Assembly: GCF_000379485.1 (NCBI RefSeq)
Contig: NZ_KB902279.1
Coordinates: 1-64,000, forward strand
Source: Wenxinia marina DSM 24838
GTDB lineage: Bacteria; Pseudomonadota; Alphaproteobacteria; Rhodobacterales; Rhodobacteraceae
Length of the DNA: 64,000 bases
Direction: 5' to 3'
The stretch's first letter is position 1; the number at the start of each line of letters is the position of its first letter. The notes under the pieces were generated by a model. The model made no database searches and was not told the DNA's origin. It saw nothing but the letters and a program-made list of their open reading frames with translations. Both the position numbers and the translations under genes were made by a program. This document shows, piece by piece, positions 51,127 to 59,569 of this stretch.

Positions 51127-52562
51127 CCCTCGCCCTCCTCGCGCAGCGACTGACGGGGCACCGCCGGCCCCTCGAGCGCGGCGAGGCTACGGCGCAGGCG
51201 CCAGTTCCGGTAGCCCCATTCGCGCCAGTCCTCCGGTGGGCGCACCACCGGCAGCAAGGTCCAGCTGTCCACGCACAGCCTCTGCCCCTCGGCCGCCTGC
51301 CACTCCAGGATCGCCGGCAGTGCTCCCGGCCCGAGCCCGCAGACGTAGGGCGCGTCGATCTCGCCCTCCCGGCCGAGCTGGTCCCGCGCGACAAGGCCCG
51401 CCACGTTCACGAAGAGACACGCCCAAGTCGCCGCCGCGCCGACCGCCACCGCGCGGCGCACCAGCCAGCCCGGCGGCAGGCCCCGGGCTATCTGCCACGG
51501 CATCAGCAGGAGGCCCGCCGCGACGACGCCCATCCAGACGAACGCCGCGACGCGCAGGCGCGTCAGTCCGTAGGCGTCCACGTAGAGGTCGAGCCGCAGC
51601 ACCGAGGACGCCATCAGCAGCACGTTCTGCGCCACCCACGCCAGCAGCAGCCCCCGCAGGGCGGGCGCCCGCGCGTGCCGCCCCGCCGCCAGCGCGAAGG
51701 CTCCCGCCAGCAGCACCGTCAGGACCAGCGGATAGGCGCCGCGGTGGGCGTAGCCGGCGTAGGTCATCCCCTCGGGCAGGCGCACGCCGCCCCAGAGGTA
51801 GGCGACGTCGCTGACGCTCTGCACCGCGAAGAGGAGGTTGAACGTCACCAGCGCCCGCGCCACCGAGCGCGGGGAGAGGAGGTCGGGCGCCGCCAGGCCC
51901 GTCGCCGGCGCAGGCGCGTCGAGGATGCCCGCCATCGCCGACAGCCGCAGCGCCGGCCACAGCCACATCGCCGCGACGGTCCAGAAGACCACGCGCCCGA
52001 CTGGCAGCTCGATTTCGCCGAACCGGCCGAACAGCCGCTGCGCGAGGTCGTCCAGCAGCGGATTGGCGACCGCGAACATAGCCGCGAAGACGACGCCCAG
52101 CGCCACCGCCGGCCCCCAGTCGCCGAGCTCCCGCCGCAGCGCGCCCCGCGCCAGCCGCGCCTCCGACAGCGCCGTCCCGGCGGCCCACAGGTCGCGCCCG
52201 TCCCGCCAAAGACCGGCCATCGGCAGCCGCGCCATCGCCCGGCCCACCGGCGCGGCCGACAGGCAGGCGAGGCCGAACAGCAGCCCCAGCCACAGCGACA
52301 GGACCGACAGCGCCTGCGCCTCCTCCACCACCGGAAGCGCGCCGACGGCGAACCCGGCCCAGCCGAGCGCCCCTCGCCGCCCCGGCACCTCCCGCCGCGC
52401 CAGGTGCGCGATCCCGAGCACCACCGCGCCCAGCGCCACCAGCGACAGCCGCGGCGCGCCCACCTGCCACAGCAGCGCGTCCGCCGCCGCCACCAGCACC
52501 GCCAGCCCCACCGCCCGGGCCGCCCGTCGGCCGCCCGGCGCCGCCATGTGAATGTCCGTCAT
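51123..52562 (-). CDS. DUF4173 (DUF4153-like) integral membrane protein
   Basis: A 479-aa polytopic membrane protein with about ten hydrophobic helices. F-N-L-L-F-A-V-Q-S-V-S-D-V-A-Y-L-W-G-G-V and G-M-T-Y-A-G-Y-A-H-R-G-A-Y-P-L are conserved in the DUF4173 family. The soluble C-terminal part has two Cys (V-C-G-L-G; L-C-V-D-S). Function is unknown. It is the first gene of a three-gene operon with the response regulator and the kinase. ATG 52562 follows GGAAGG. Confidence 0.88.
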   Translation of the reverse strand: MTDIHMAAPGGRRAARAVGLAVLVAAADALLWQVGAPRLSLVALGAVVLGIAHLARREVPGRRGALGWAGFAVGALPVVEEAQALSVLSLWLGLLFGLACLSAAPVGRAMARLPMAGLWRDGRDLWAAGTALSEARLARGALRRELGDWGPAVALGVVFAAMFAVANPLLDDLAQRLFGRFGEIELPVGRVVFWTVAAMWLWPALRLSAMAGILDAPAPATGLAAPDLLSPRSVARALVTFNLLFAVQSVSDVAYLWGGVRLPEGMTYAGYAHRGAYPLVLTVLLAGAFALAAGRHARAPALRGLLLAWVAQNVLLMASSVLRLDLYVDAYGLTRLRVAAFVWMGVVAAGLLLMPWQIARGLPPGWLVRRAVAVGAAATWACLFVNVAGLVARDQLGREGEIDAPYVCGLGPGALPAILEWQAAEGQRLCVDSWTLLPVVRPPEDWREWGYRNWRLRRSLAALEGPAVPRQSLREEGEG

Positions 52563-52652
52563 GTCCCTGCCTTCCGTTCCGGAATTGTCCGGACCGGCAT
52601 AGGGTGCCGCCCGCGCAGACGGCGCGGGCGGCTCGTGCAGGGAATGTGCAGA

Positions 52653-53327
52653 TCAGGCGAGCGAGTCGCGGATCGCCCGGATGTTCCGGCCGTAGACCTC
52701 GGCGGTCTCCACGCTGCCGCCCCGGAACACCGCCGACCCGGCGACGAGGACGTCGGCCCCGGCCGCGACCGCCTTCGGCGCCGTCGAGGGGTCGATGCCG
52801 CCGTCCACCTGAAGGTGGATCGGCCGGTCGCCGATCATCCCGCGCACCGCGCTTATCTTGGCGCTCATGTCGAGGAATGACTGCCCGCCGAAGCCCGGAT
52901 TGACGGTCATCACCAGCACCAGGTCGACGGCGTCCATCAGCGGCGCCACCGCCTCGGCCGGGGTGCCGGGGTTCAGCGCGACGCCCGCCTTCACCCCCGC
53001 GCCGCGGATCGCCTGCAGGGTCCGGTGGATGTGCGGCCCCGCCTCGACATGGGCGGTGAGGATGTCGGCGCCGGCCTCGGCGAAGGCCTCGATGTACGGG
53101 TCGACCGGCGCGATCATCAGGTGCACGTCCATCACCGTCGTCACGTGCCGGCGGAACGCCTTCACCGCCGGCGGGCCGAAGGTGAGGTTCGGCACGAAGT
53201 GCCCGTCCATCACGTCGACATGGACCCAGTCGGCGCCCTGCGCCTCCACCGCGCGGATCTCGCGGCCGAAATCGGCGAAGTCGGCGGACAGGATCGACGG
53301 GGCGATGAGGACGGGACGGTCGGTCAT
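52653..53327 (-). CDS. rpe: Ribulose-phosphate 3-epimerase
   Basis: A 224-aa TIM-barrel enzyme interconverting ribulose-5-phosphate and xylulose-5-phosphate. A-P-S-I-L-S-A-D-F begins the barrel. The metal/catalytic residues are in H-V-D-V-M-D-G-H-F-V-P-N and V-H-L-M-I, and V-N-P-G-F-G-G-Q and V-D-G-G-I are phosphate-binding and catalytic. Length is normal. The ATG at 53327 follows a GGGAG-type box. It is divergent from the AraC gene. Confidence 0.96.
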   Translation of the reverse strand: MTDRPVLIAPSILSADFADFGREIRAVEAQGADWVHVDVMDGHFVPNLTFGPPAVKAFRRHVTTVMDVHLMIAPVDPYIEAFAEAGADILTAHVEAGPHIHRTLQAIRGAGVKAGVALNPGTPAEAVAPLMDAVDLVLVMTVNPGFGGQSFLDMSAKISAVRGMIGDRPIHLQVDGGIDPSTAPKAVAAGADVLVAGSAVFRGGSVETAEVYGRNIRAIRDSLA

Positions 53328-53465
53328 GGGCGGGCTCCCTCTTGGCGCCACCGCGATAGCGCGGGCGGACGGGCGTGTCACGGCTTGCGGGACCGGCCGG
53401 AGGTGCCGCCTCGTCAAGCGAACCGTTGCCGCGACGCAGCATCCCGTGCGATACTCGCGCCTGCC

Positions 53466-54326
53466 ATGGCCGCCCCTGAACCCGCCCCCGACGCCCCCGC
53501 CGCCCGCCTCGTCGGGCCGGGCCGCGCCTTCCACCTGATGCGCGCGACGCTGGCGAAGGGCCGCCCGCGCGACCTCACCCCGGCGCCGCACCCGACCGTC
53601 GTCTGGATCCAGAACGACCGCGTCCGCCTGCACCACGACACCGGCCGCCGCGACCTGACCGAGGGCGACGTGCTGTTCCTGCGCGCGGGCGAGGGCTACG
53701 GCCTGCAGGGCAAGGGCGAGACGCCGATGGTCGTCTCGGTCACGCTGGCGGACGGGATCGTGGCCGGCCTCGGCGCCCGGCACCCGGGCCTGGAGGGGCG
53801 GCTCTTCTGGACCGACGACCCGGCGCCGCGCCTCGCCCACCTCGACCCCCGCCCCCTCGCCGCCTTGAACCAGGCCGCGCTGCGGCTGGAGCGCGCGGCC
53901 GAGACCGCGCTCGAGGCCGAGGCATTCCTGCTGCCGCTGTGCGCCCAGCTGGTCGACCGCGAGGTGCCGCTGCCCGACGGCGCGCCCGACTGGCTCGCCC
54001 GTGCGCTGTCGGCGGCGAAGGAGCCGCAGGTGTTCCGCGAGGGCGCCGCCGGCTTCGCCCGGATCGCCGGGCGGGCGCACCCGCATGTCAGCCGCACGAT
54101 GCGCCGCTTCACCGGACAGACGCCGTCGGACTACATCAACGGCCAGCGCATGGCCTTCGCCGCCCGTCGCCTCGCCGGCTCCTCCGATAGCCTGTCCGAG
54201 ATCGCGGCCGAGTGCGGCATTCCGAACCTCAGCCACTTCCACAAGCTGTTCCGCGCCGCCCACGGCCTGACTCCCGCCCAGTACCGCCGCCGCTTCCAGC
54301 GCGAACTGGCGCAGCCGGGCCGATGA
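53466..54326 (+). CDS. AraC-family transcriptional regulator
   Basis: A 286-aa regulator. A cupin-like N-terminal domain (about 20-110) includes R-L-H-H-D-T-G-R-R-D-L-T-E-G-D-V-L-F-L-R. The two HTH motifs are in the last 95 residues: H-P-H-V-S-R-T-M-R-R-F-T-G-Q-T-P-S-D-Y-I and L-S-E-I-A-A-E-C-G-I-P-N-L-S-H-F-H-K-L-F-R. It closes with Y-R-R-R-F. ATG 53466. It is coupled to the GNAT gene by ATGA. Effector and targets are unknown. Confidence 0.92.
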   Translation: MAAPEPAPDAPAARLVGPGRAFHLMRATLAKGRPRDLTPAPHPTVVWIQNDRVRLHHDTGRRDLTEGDVLFLRAGEGYGLQGKGETPMVVSVTLADGIVAGLGARHPGLEGRLFWTDDPAPRLAHLDPRPLAALNQAALRLERAAETALEAEAFLLPLCAQLVDREVPLPDGAPDWLARALSAAKEPQVFREGAAGFARIAGRAHPHVSRTMRRFTGQTPSDYINGQRMAFAARRLAGSSDSLSEIAAECGIPNLSHFHKLFRAAHGLTPAQYRRRFQRELAQPGR

Positions 54327-54763
54327 AGCTGCGCCGCGCCCGGCCGGATGAGGCGGAGGCGATCCGCGCGCTCGTGCGCGAGGCCTACGCGCCCTACGTC
54401 GCCCGGATCGGTCGCGAGCCTGCGCCGATGGGCGAGAATTACGCCGCGCTGATCGCGGAGGGCTGCGTCTTCGTGCCCGAGGGCGAAGGAATCGAGGGCG
54501 TGTTGGTCCTGATCGACGAGCCGGAGGCGCTGATGCTCGACAACGTCGCGGTGGCGGCGTCGGCCCGGGGCCGCGGCCTCGGCCGGGCGCTGCTGGAGGC
54601 GGCGGAGGCCGAGGCGCGGGCGCGGGGTTACGCCCTGATCCGGCTCTACACCCACGAGAAGATGACCGAGAACCGGGCGATCTACGCCCGCCTCGGCTGG
54701 CGCGAGACCCACCGCGCGCAGCAGGGTCCGTTCGCGCGGGTGTTCTTCGAGAAGGCGGTCTGA
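54323..54763 (+). CDS. GNAT family N-acetyltransferase
   Basis: A 146-aa acetyltransferase. The acetyl-CoA motif A is A-R-G-R-G-L-G-R-A-L-L-E-A-A-E-A (about 92-107), and the later Y-A-R-L-G-W-R-E-T-H is motif B. The N-terminal R-R-A-R-P-D-E-A-E-A is usual. The start overlaps the AraC stop (ATGA). The substrate is unknown. Confidence 0.9.
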   Translation: MKLRRARPDEAEAIRALVREAYAPYVARIGREPAPMGENYAALIAEGCVFVPEGEGIEGVLVLIDEPEALMLDNVAVAASARGRGLGRALLEAAEAEARARGYALIRLYTHEKMTENRAIYARLGWRETHRAQQGPFARVFFEKAV

Positions 54764-54780
54764 GGCGTCGCTCTTCAATT

Positions 54781-54880
54781 GCGCGAGGCCCCGGCTCGGG
54801 GGCCGGGGCGGGATTTCCTGGCGGGCCGGGCGCCCCGCTGCCTCCACCCGTCCCGGGCCTGACCCGGGACCTCTCTTGGC
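54781..54880. repeat. REP-like palindrome pair before deoC
   Basis: CCCCGGC (54789-54795) pairs with GCCGGGG (54802-54808). GTCCCGGG (54850-54857) pairs with CCCGGGAC (54863-54870) around CCTGA. The two modules, in the reverse orientation, are those found in tandem at 62341-62485. No gene is in the 54764-54977 spacer. Confidence 0.8.
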
Positions 54881-54900
54881 ACGACCCACCTCCCCGATAA

Positions 54901-54918
54901 TTTGACCATCCGGTCAAA
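54901..54918. promoter_or_regulatory. Operator-like palindrome upstream of deoC
   Basis: TTTGACC (54901-54907) and GGTCAAA (54912-54918) form a perfect 7-bp inverted repeat with a 4-base spacer, 60 bases before the deoC ATG. The word is the kind often bound by TetR-family repressors. No TetR gene is in the window. Confidence 0.55.
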
Positions 54919-54977
54919 CCTTGCCAAGGCGCCGCCCCGATGCCACCCTTGCCCGGTCGGCTTCGCGGAGGCACCCG

Positions 54978-55985
54978 ATGGACACCCACACGACGGACAC
55001 GGACCGCACGGGCACCGCCGGCGCGCACCTGCCGCAGCTGCACGAGCCGCGGAACGAGGGCATGCCGCTCGACCTCGACTGGGTCGCGTCGGTGCAGGCC
55101 AACACCTCCGCGATCGAGCGCCGCGCCGCCACCCTGCCCGGCCGCCGCAGCGTGAAGAAGGAGTGGCAGGCCGCCTGGCTGGCCCGCGCCGTCAGCCTCA
55201 TCGACCTCACCACGCTCGCCGGCGACGACACCGACGGCCGCGTCCGGCGCCTATGCGCCAAGGCCCGCCAGCCCGTCTCGCCCCGCATCCTCGACGCGAT
55301 CGGCCTGCCGGACCTCACCGTCGGCGCGGTCTGCGTCTATCACGACATGGTGGCGACGGCGGTGGACGCGCTGGACGGCAGCGGCATCCCCGTCGCCGCC
55401 GTCTCCACCGGCTTTCCCGCGGGCCTGTCGCCGTTCCGCCTGCGCATCGCCGAGATCGGCGAGAGCGTCGCCGCCGGCGCGAAGGAGATCGACATCGTCA
55501 TCTCGCGCCGCCACGTCCTGACCGGCAACTGGCAGGCCCTCTACGACGAGATGGCGGAGATGCGCGCCGCCTGCGGCGAGGCCCACGTGAAGGCGATCCT
55601 CGCGACCGGCGAGCTCGGCACGCTGCGCAACGTGGCCCGCGCCAGCCTCGTCTGCATGATGGCCGGCGCCGACTTCATCAAGACCTCCACCGGCAAGGAG
55701 AGCGTGAACGCCACCCTGCCCGTCAGCCTGACGATGATCCGCGCGATCCGCGACTACGAGGCCCGCACCGGCGTGAAGGTCGGCTACAAGCCCGCCGGCG
55801 GCATCTCCAAGGCGAAGGACGCGCTGACGTACCTCACCCTCATCAAGGACGAGCTCGGCGACCGCTGGCTGCGCCCCGACCTCTTCCGCTTCGGCGCCTC
55901 GTCGCTGCTCGGCGACATCGAGCGGCAGCTGGAGCACCACGTCACAGGCGCCTATTCCGCCGGCTGGCGCCACGCGCTGGCATGA
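54978..55985 (+). CDS. deoC: Deoxyribose-phosphate aldolase
   Basis: A 335-aa class I aldolase that cleaves 2-deoxyribose-5-phosphate to glyceraldehyde-3-phosphate and acetaldehyde. The barrel has V-K-A-I-L-A-T-G-E-L-G, the Schiff-base Lys in D-F-I-K-T-S-T-G, and V-G-Y-K-P-A-G-G-I. The N-terminal extension (about 1-60) makes it the longer DERA type known from eukaryotes and some alphaproteobacteria. ATG 54978 has GGAGG 7 nt upstream. It is paired with the ALDH16 gene, which can remove the acetaldehyde. Confidence 0.95.
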   Translation: MDTHTTDTDRTGTAGAHLPQLHEPRNEGMPLDLDWVASVQANTSAIERRAATLPGRRSVKKEWQAAWLARAVSLIDLTTLAGDDTDGRVRRLCAKARQPVSPRILDAIGLPDLTVGAVCVYHDMVATAVDALDGSGIPVAAVSTGFPAGLSPFRLRIAEIGESVAAGAKEIDIVISRRHVLTGNWQALYDEMAEMRAACGEAHVKAILATGELGTLRNVARASLVCMMAGADFIKTSTGKESVNATLPVSLTMIRAIRDYEARTGVKVGYKPAGGISKAKDALTYLTLIKDELGDRWLRPDLFRFGASSLLGDIERQLEHHVTGAYSAGWRHALA

Positions 55986-56106
55986 AGCGGAACGACACGC
56001 CGATGTCCCGCCCGGCGGAACGCCGGGCAGCCCCCGACCGCCCCCCCGGGCGGGGGCTTCTCCCCCGCCCGCGGCCGGGGGCCGCCCTCCGCACGAGGTC
56101 CTGCCC

Positions 56107-58446
56107 ATGACCATAAAGGAAATCTTCGACAGCATGGAGTACGGCCCCGCCCCCGAAAGCGCAAAGGAAGCGCTCGCCTGGATCGAGGCGAAGGGCGGCA
56201 TGGCCGGGCCGTTCGTGAACGGCAAGTGGGGCTCCTTGCGCGCCGACATAGAGAGCCGCAACCCCGCCACCGGCGAACGCCTCGCGGGCCTGACCAAATG
56301 CACCGCCGCCGAGGTGGACGCCGCGGTTAAGGCCGCCCGCAAGGCGCAGCCCGGCTGGTGGAAGGCCGGCGCCCATGCCCGCGCCCGCATCCTCTACGCC
56401 ATCGCCCGCGGCATGCAGAAGCAGTCCCGCCTGCTGGCGGTCATCGAGACGCTCGACAACGGCAAGCCGATCCGCGAGAGCCGGGACATCGACGTCCCCC
56501 TCGCGATCCGGCACTTCTACCACCATGCCGGCCTCGCCCAGCTCCTGGAGTCCGAACGCCCCGGCATGGTCCCCCACGGCGTCTGCGGCCAGATCATCCC
56601 GTGGAACTTCCCGCTCCTCATGCTGGCGTGGAAGATCGCCCCGGCGCTGGCCGCCGGAAACACGGTCGTCCTGAAGCCGGCCGAATATACCTCCCTCTCC
56701 GCAATGGTCTTCGCCGAGATCTGCGCCGAGGCCGGCGTACCCCCCGGCGTCGTCAACATCGTCACCGGCGACGGCGAGACCGGCGCGGCCCTCGTCGCGG
56801 CGGAGGTCGACAAGATCGCCTTCACCGGCTCCACCGAGGTCGGCCGCCGCATCCGCGAGGCGACGGCGGGCCGCGGTATCCCGCTCACGCTCGAGCTGGG
56901 GGGCAAGTCGCCCTACATCGTCTTCGACGACGCCGACCTCGACAGCGCGGTCGAGGGCCTGGTCGACGCGATCTGGTTCAACCAGGGCCAGGTCTGCTGC
57001 GCCGGCTCGCGCCTGCTGGTGCAGGAGGGCGTGGCCGAACGGTTCTACGACAAGCTGACGACGCGCATGGACCGGCTGCGCGTCGGCGACCCGCTCGACA
57101 AGTGCATCGACGTGGGCGCGGTGGTCGACCCGGTGCAGCTGCGCGCGATCACCGAGATGGTCGACGCCAACACCGAAGGCGAGGTCCGCCGCGCCAACGT
57201 CCCGATGCCCGCGAACGGCTGCTACTACCCGCCGACGCTGATCACCGGCCTCAGCACCTCGTCCCCGCTGATGCAGGAGGAGATCTTCGGCCCGGTCCTC
57301 GTCTCCACCACCTTCCGCACCCCGGACGAGGCGGTGGAACTGGCGAACAACACCCGCTACGGCCTCGCCGCGACGCTGTGGAGCGAGAACGTCAACCTCG
57401 CCCTCGGCGTGGCGCCGCGGCTGAAGGCCGGGGTGGTCTGGGTGAACGGCACCAACATGTTCGACGCCGCCGCCCCGTTCGGCGGCATCCGCGAGAGCGG
57501 CTTCGGCCGCGAGGGCGGCTGGGAGGGGCTGGGCGCCTACCTGCGCCCCGACCGCCGGCCATCCCGCCTGAAGCCCGTCGCGCCCTACACCGGCGAAGGC
57601 GCGCCCCCGGCCGGCATCGACCGCACCGCCAAGCTCTACATCGGCGGCAAGCAGGCGCGCCCCGACGGCGGCTATTCCCGCGCCGTCCACGGCCCCAAGG
57701 GCGCCCTCCTCGGCCACGTGCCGCTGGCGAACCGCAAGGACGTGCGCAACGCGGTCGAGGCGGCGCACGCCGCGAAAGGCTGGTCCGGCACCACCGGGCA
57801 CCTGCGGGCGCAGATCCTCTACTACCTGGCCGAGAACCTGTCGGCCCGGGCGGACGAGTTCGCGCGGCGGCTCAAGGACATGACCGGCGCGTCCGGCGAG
57901 GCCGAGGTCGAGGCGTCGGTCCGGCGCCTGTTCACCTGCGCCGCCTGGGCCGACAAATTCGATGGCGAGGCGAAGGGCGTCCCCCTCCGCGGTCTCGCGC
58001 TCGCCCTGCGCGAGCCGGTGGGCGCGATCGGGATGCTGTGCCCCGACGAGGCCCCCCTCCTCGGCCTCGTCTCGACGGTGGCCCCCGCGATCGCGATGGG
58101 CAACCGCGTCGTCGCGGTGGCAAGCGAGCCGTTTCCGCTCGCCGCCACCGACCTCTACCAGGTGCTGGAAACCTCCGACGTCCCCGCCGGCGTCGTGAAC
58201 ATCCTCACCGGCAGCCATGCCGAGCTGGCGCCGACCCTCGCCGGCCATCTGGAGGTCGACGCTGTCTGGAGCTTCTCCTCCACCGACCTGTCGGCCGGTA
58301 TCGAGAAGGCCAGCGCCGGCAACCTCAAGCGGACCTGGGTCGATTACGGCCGCGCCCGCGACTGGAGCGGCCCCGAGGGCGAGGGCCGCGCCTTCCTGGA
58401 CGCCGCGACCGAGGTGAAGACGGTCTGGGTCCCCTACGGCGAGTGA
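56107..58446 (+). CDS. ALDH16-family aldehyde dehydrogenase, two-domain
   Basis: A 779-aa protein with two aldehyde-dehydrogenase-like domains. Domain 1 (about 30-490) is catalytic: T-L-E-L-G-G-K (general base Glu), N-Q-G-Q-V-C297-C with catalytic Cys 297, and F-T-G-S-T-E-V-G for NAD. Domain 2 (about 510-779) lacks the active Cys and Glu and is a C-terminal pseudo-ALDH. This is the ALDH16 architecture; bacterial members keep the Cys while animal ones lose it. Pairing with deoC, 121 bases upstream, suggests oxidation of DERA-derived acetaldehyde to acetate. Confidence 0.93.
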   Translation: MTIKEIFDSMEYGPAPESAKEALAWIEAKGGMAGPFVNGKWGSLRADIESRNPATGERLAGLTKCTAAEVDAAVKAARKAQPGWWKAGAHARARILYAIARGMQKQSRLLAVIETLDNGKPIRESRDIDVPLAIRHFYHHAGLAQLLESERPGMVPHGVCGQIIPWNFPLLMLAWKIAPALAAGNTVVLKPAEYTSLSAMVFAEICAEAGVPPGVVNIVTGDGETGAALVAAEVDKIAFTGSTEVGRRIREATAGRGIPLTLELGGKSPYIVFDDADLDSAVEGLVDAIWFNQGQVCCAGSRLLVQEGVAERFYDKLTTRMDRLRVGDPLDKCIDVGAVVDPVQLRAITEMVDANTEGEVRRANVPMPANGCYYPPTLITGLSTSSPLMQEEIFGPVLVSTTFRTPDEAVELANNTRYGLAATLWSENVNLALGVAPRLKAGVVWVNGTNMFDAAAPFGGIRESGFGREGGWEGLGAYLRPDRRPSRLKPVAPYTGEGAPPAGIDRTAKLYIGGKQARPDGGYSRAVHGPKGALLGHVPLANRKDVRNAVEAAHAAKGWSGTTGHLRAQILYYLAENLSARADEFARRLKDMTGASGEAEVEASVRRLFTCAAWADKFDGEAKGVPLRGLALALREPVGAIGMLCPDEAPLLGLVSTVAPAIAMGNRVVAVASEPFPLAATDLYQVLETSDVPAGVVNILTGSHAELAPTLAGHLEVDAVWSFSSTDLSAGIEKASAGNLKRTWVDYGRARDWSGPEGEGRAFLDAATEVKTVWVPYGE

Positions 58447-58447
58447 T

Positions 58448-58467
58448 GCTTTCCGAAAGCGGAAAGC
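58448..58467. promoter_or_regulatory. Operator-like palindrome before the ArsR gene
   Basis: GCTTTCCG (58448-58455) and CGGAAAGC (58460-58467) are a perfect 8-bp inverted repeat with AAAG spacer, 27 bases upstream of the ArsR-type ATG and overlapping no gene. Autoregulation by the ArsR protein is the simplest reading. Confidence 0.65.
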
Positions 58468-58494
58468 GCCTGCCCCCCGACCTCTGGTCTCCCG

Positions 58495-58830
58495 ATGCCT
58501 GACGCCGCCCTCCACCTCGACGCGACCTTCCGCGCCCTCTCCGATCCCCGCCGCCGGGCGATGCTGGACCAGCTGGCGGCCGAGGGCCCGCGCACGGTCA
58601 GCGAGATCGCCGCCCCCGCCGGTCTGGCCCTGCCCTCGGCGGTCAAGCACCTGGCGCAGCTGCAGGAGGCTGGCCTGGTGGCGTCCGACAAGACCGGCCG
58701 GGTGCGCACCTTCCGCCTCTCGGCCACCGCCTTTGCCGACCTGGAGAGCTGGGTCGCGATCCGCCGCCGCCGGGTGGAGCGGCAGCTGGACCGGCTCAGC
58801 CAGATGCTGACCGAGGACGGGTCCGAATGA
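58495..58830 (+). CDS. ArsR-type winged-helix regulator
   Basis: A 111-aa HTH protein. F-R-A-L-S-D-P-R-R-R-A-M-L-D-Q-L-A (about 12-28), then the recognition helix in L-P-S-A-V-K-H-L-A-Q-L-Q-E-A-G-L-V and the wing K-T-G-R-V-R-T. No CxC metal site is visible, so metal sensing is unlikely. This group usually pairs with an SRPBCC/AHSA1 protein, as here (4-base overlap). Confidence 0.93.
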   Translation: MPDAALHLDATFRALSDPRRRAMLDQLAAEGPRTVSEIAAPAGLALPSAVKHLAQLQEAGLVASDKTGRVRTFRLSATAFADLESWVAIRRRRVERQLDRLSQMLTEDGSE

Positions 58831-59279
58831 CCGAGACCGCCCACCACACCTTTACCGTCCCGCGCCACCTGCCCGCGCCGCTCCCCCGCGCCTGGCGCGC
58901 CTTCGCGGATGCGGACACCAAACGCCGCTGGTTCGCCTGCCACGCCGACTGGCGGACGGTCGAGTACGCGCTCGACTGCCGCCCCGGCGGACACGAGCGC
59001 AGCCTGGTCGTGACCCCCGCGGGCGGCCGCCACCTGATGGAGGCGACCTACCTCGACGCCGTGCCGGAGGCGCGCATCGTCTACGCCCACGCGATGAGCG
59101 TGAACGACGCGCGCCTCTCCGCCTCGCTGGTCACCCTGACCTTCGAGGCCGAGGGCGCGGCGACCCGCCTCATCTGGACCGAACAGATCGTCCTGCTCGA
59201 CGGCCGGCAGGACCTGGATGAGCGCATACACGGCACCCGCCTCGGGCTCGACGCTCTCGGCGCCTGGCTCGCCGCCTGA
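58827..59279 (+). CDS. SRPBCC/AHSA1-domain protein
   Basis: A 150-aa START/SRPBCC-fold protein of the Aha1-like (ActivatorOfHsp90) group. R-A-W-R-A-F-A-D-A-D-T-K-R-R-W-F and T-F-E-A-E-G-A-A-T-R-L-I-W-T-E-Q are typical, and L-D-A-L-G-A-W-L-A ends it. It binds a hydrophobic ligand of unknown identity. It is coupled to the ArsR gene by overlap and probably regulated with it. Confidence 0.92.
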   Translation: MTETAHHTFTVPRHLPAPLPRAWRAFADADTKRRWFACHADWRTVEYALDCRPGGHERSLVVTPAGGRHLMEATYLDAVPEARIVYAHAMSVNDARLSASLVTLTFEAEGAATRLIWTEQIVLLDGRQDLDERIHGTRLGLDALGAWLAA

Positions 59280-59318
59280 CCGCCGCGTCCCCAAGACCCG
59301 CCCCGGAGTACCCCCGCC

Positions 59319-59545
59319 GCGATTCGACGGAGGGTCAAGGACGCGCGCAGCGCGCCGGCGAAGCCGGGACTCCTTGACGCTCCGGCGAATCGCACAAACC
59401 ATCGAACAGGCGCGTTCAGGGCACACCTGCCCCTGAACCGCCTCCCCAGCAGAGTCCGGACACCCGCCCCCGGGGACCCGGCCGCGGCCGGAGCGCCCCG
59501 GAGGGGATGGCGGGCGGGGCGATGCGGGCGCCCGTCAGGCGCCCC
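59319..59545. repeat. Dispersed palindromic repeat, copy B
   Basis: The same element as 32766-32985. Inverted repeat arms lie at 59319-59341 and 59371-59393. The hairpin is GTTCAGGG(-)CA / TGCCCCTGAAC, with one base deleted in the left arm. The tail contains GGCGGGCGGGGCGATGCG. The gene-free stretch is 59280-59569. Confidence 0.85.
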
Positions 59546-59569
59546 GCGAGCGTCATCCGGCGTCCCCGC

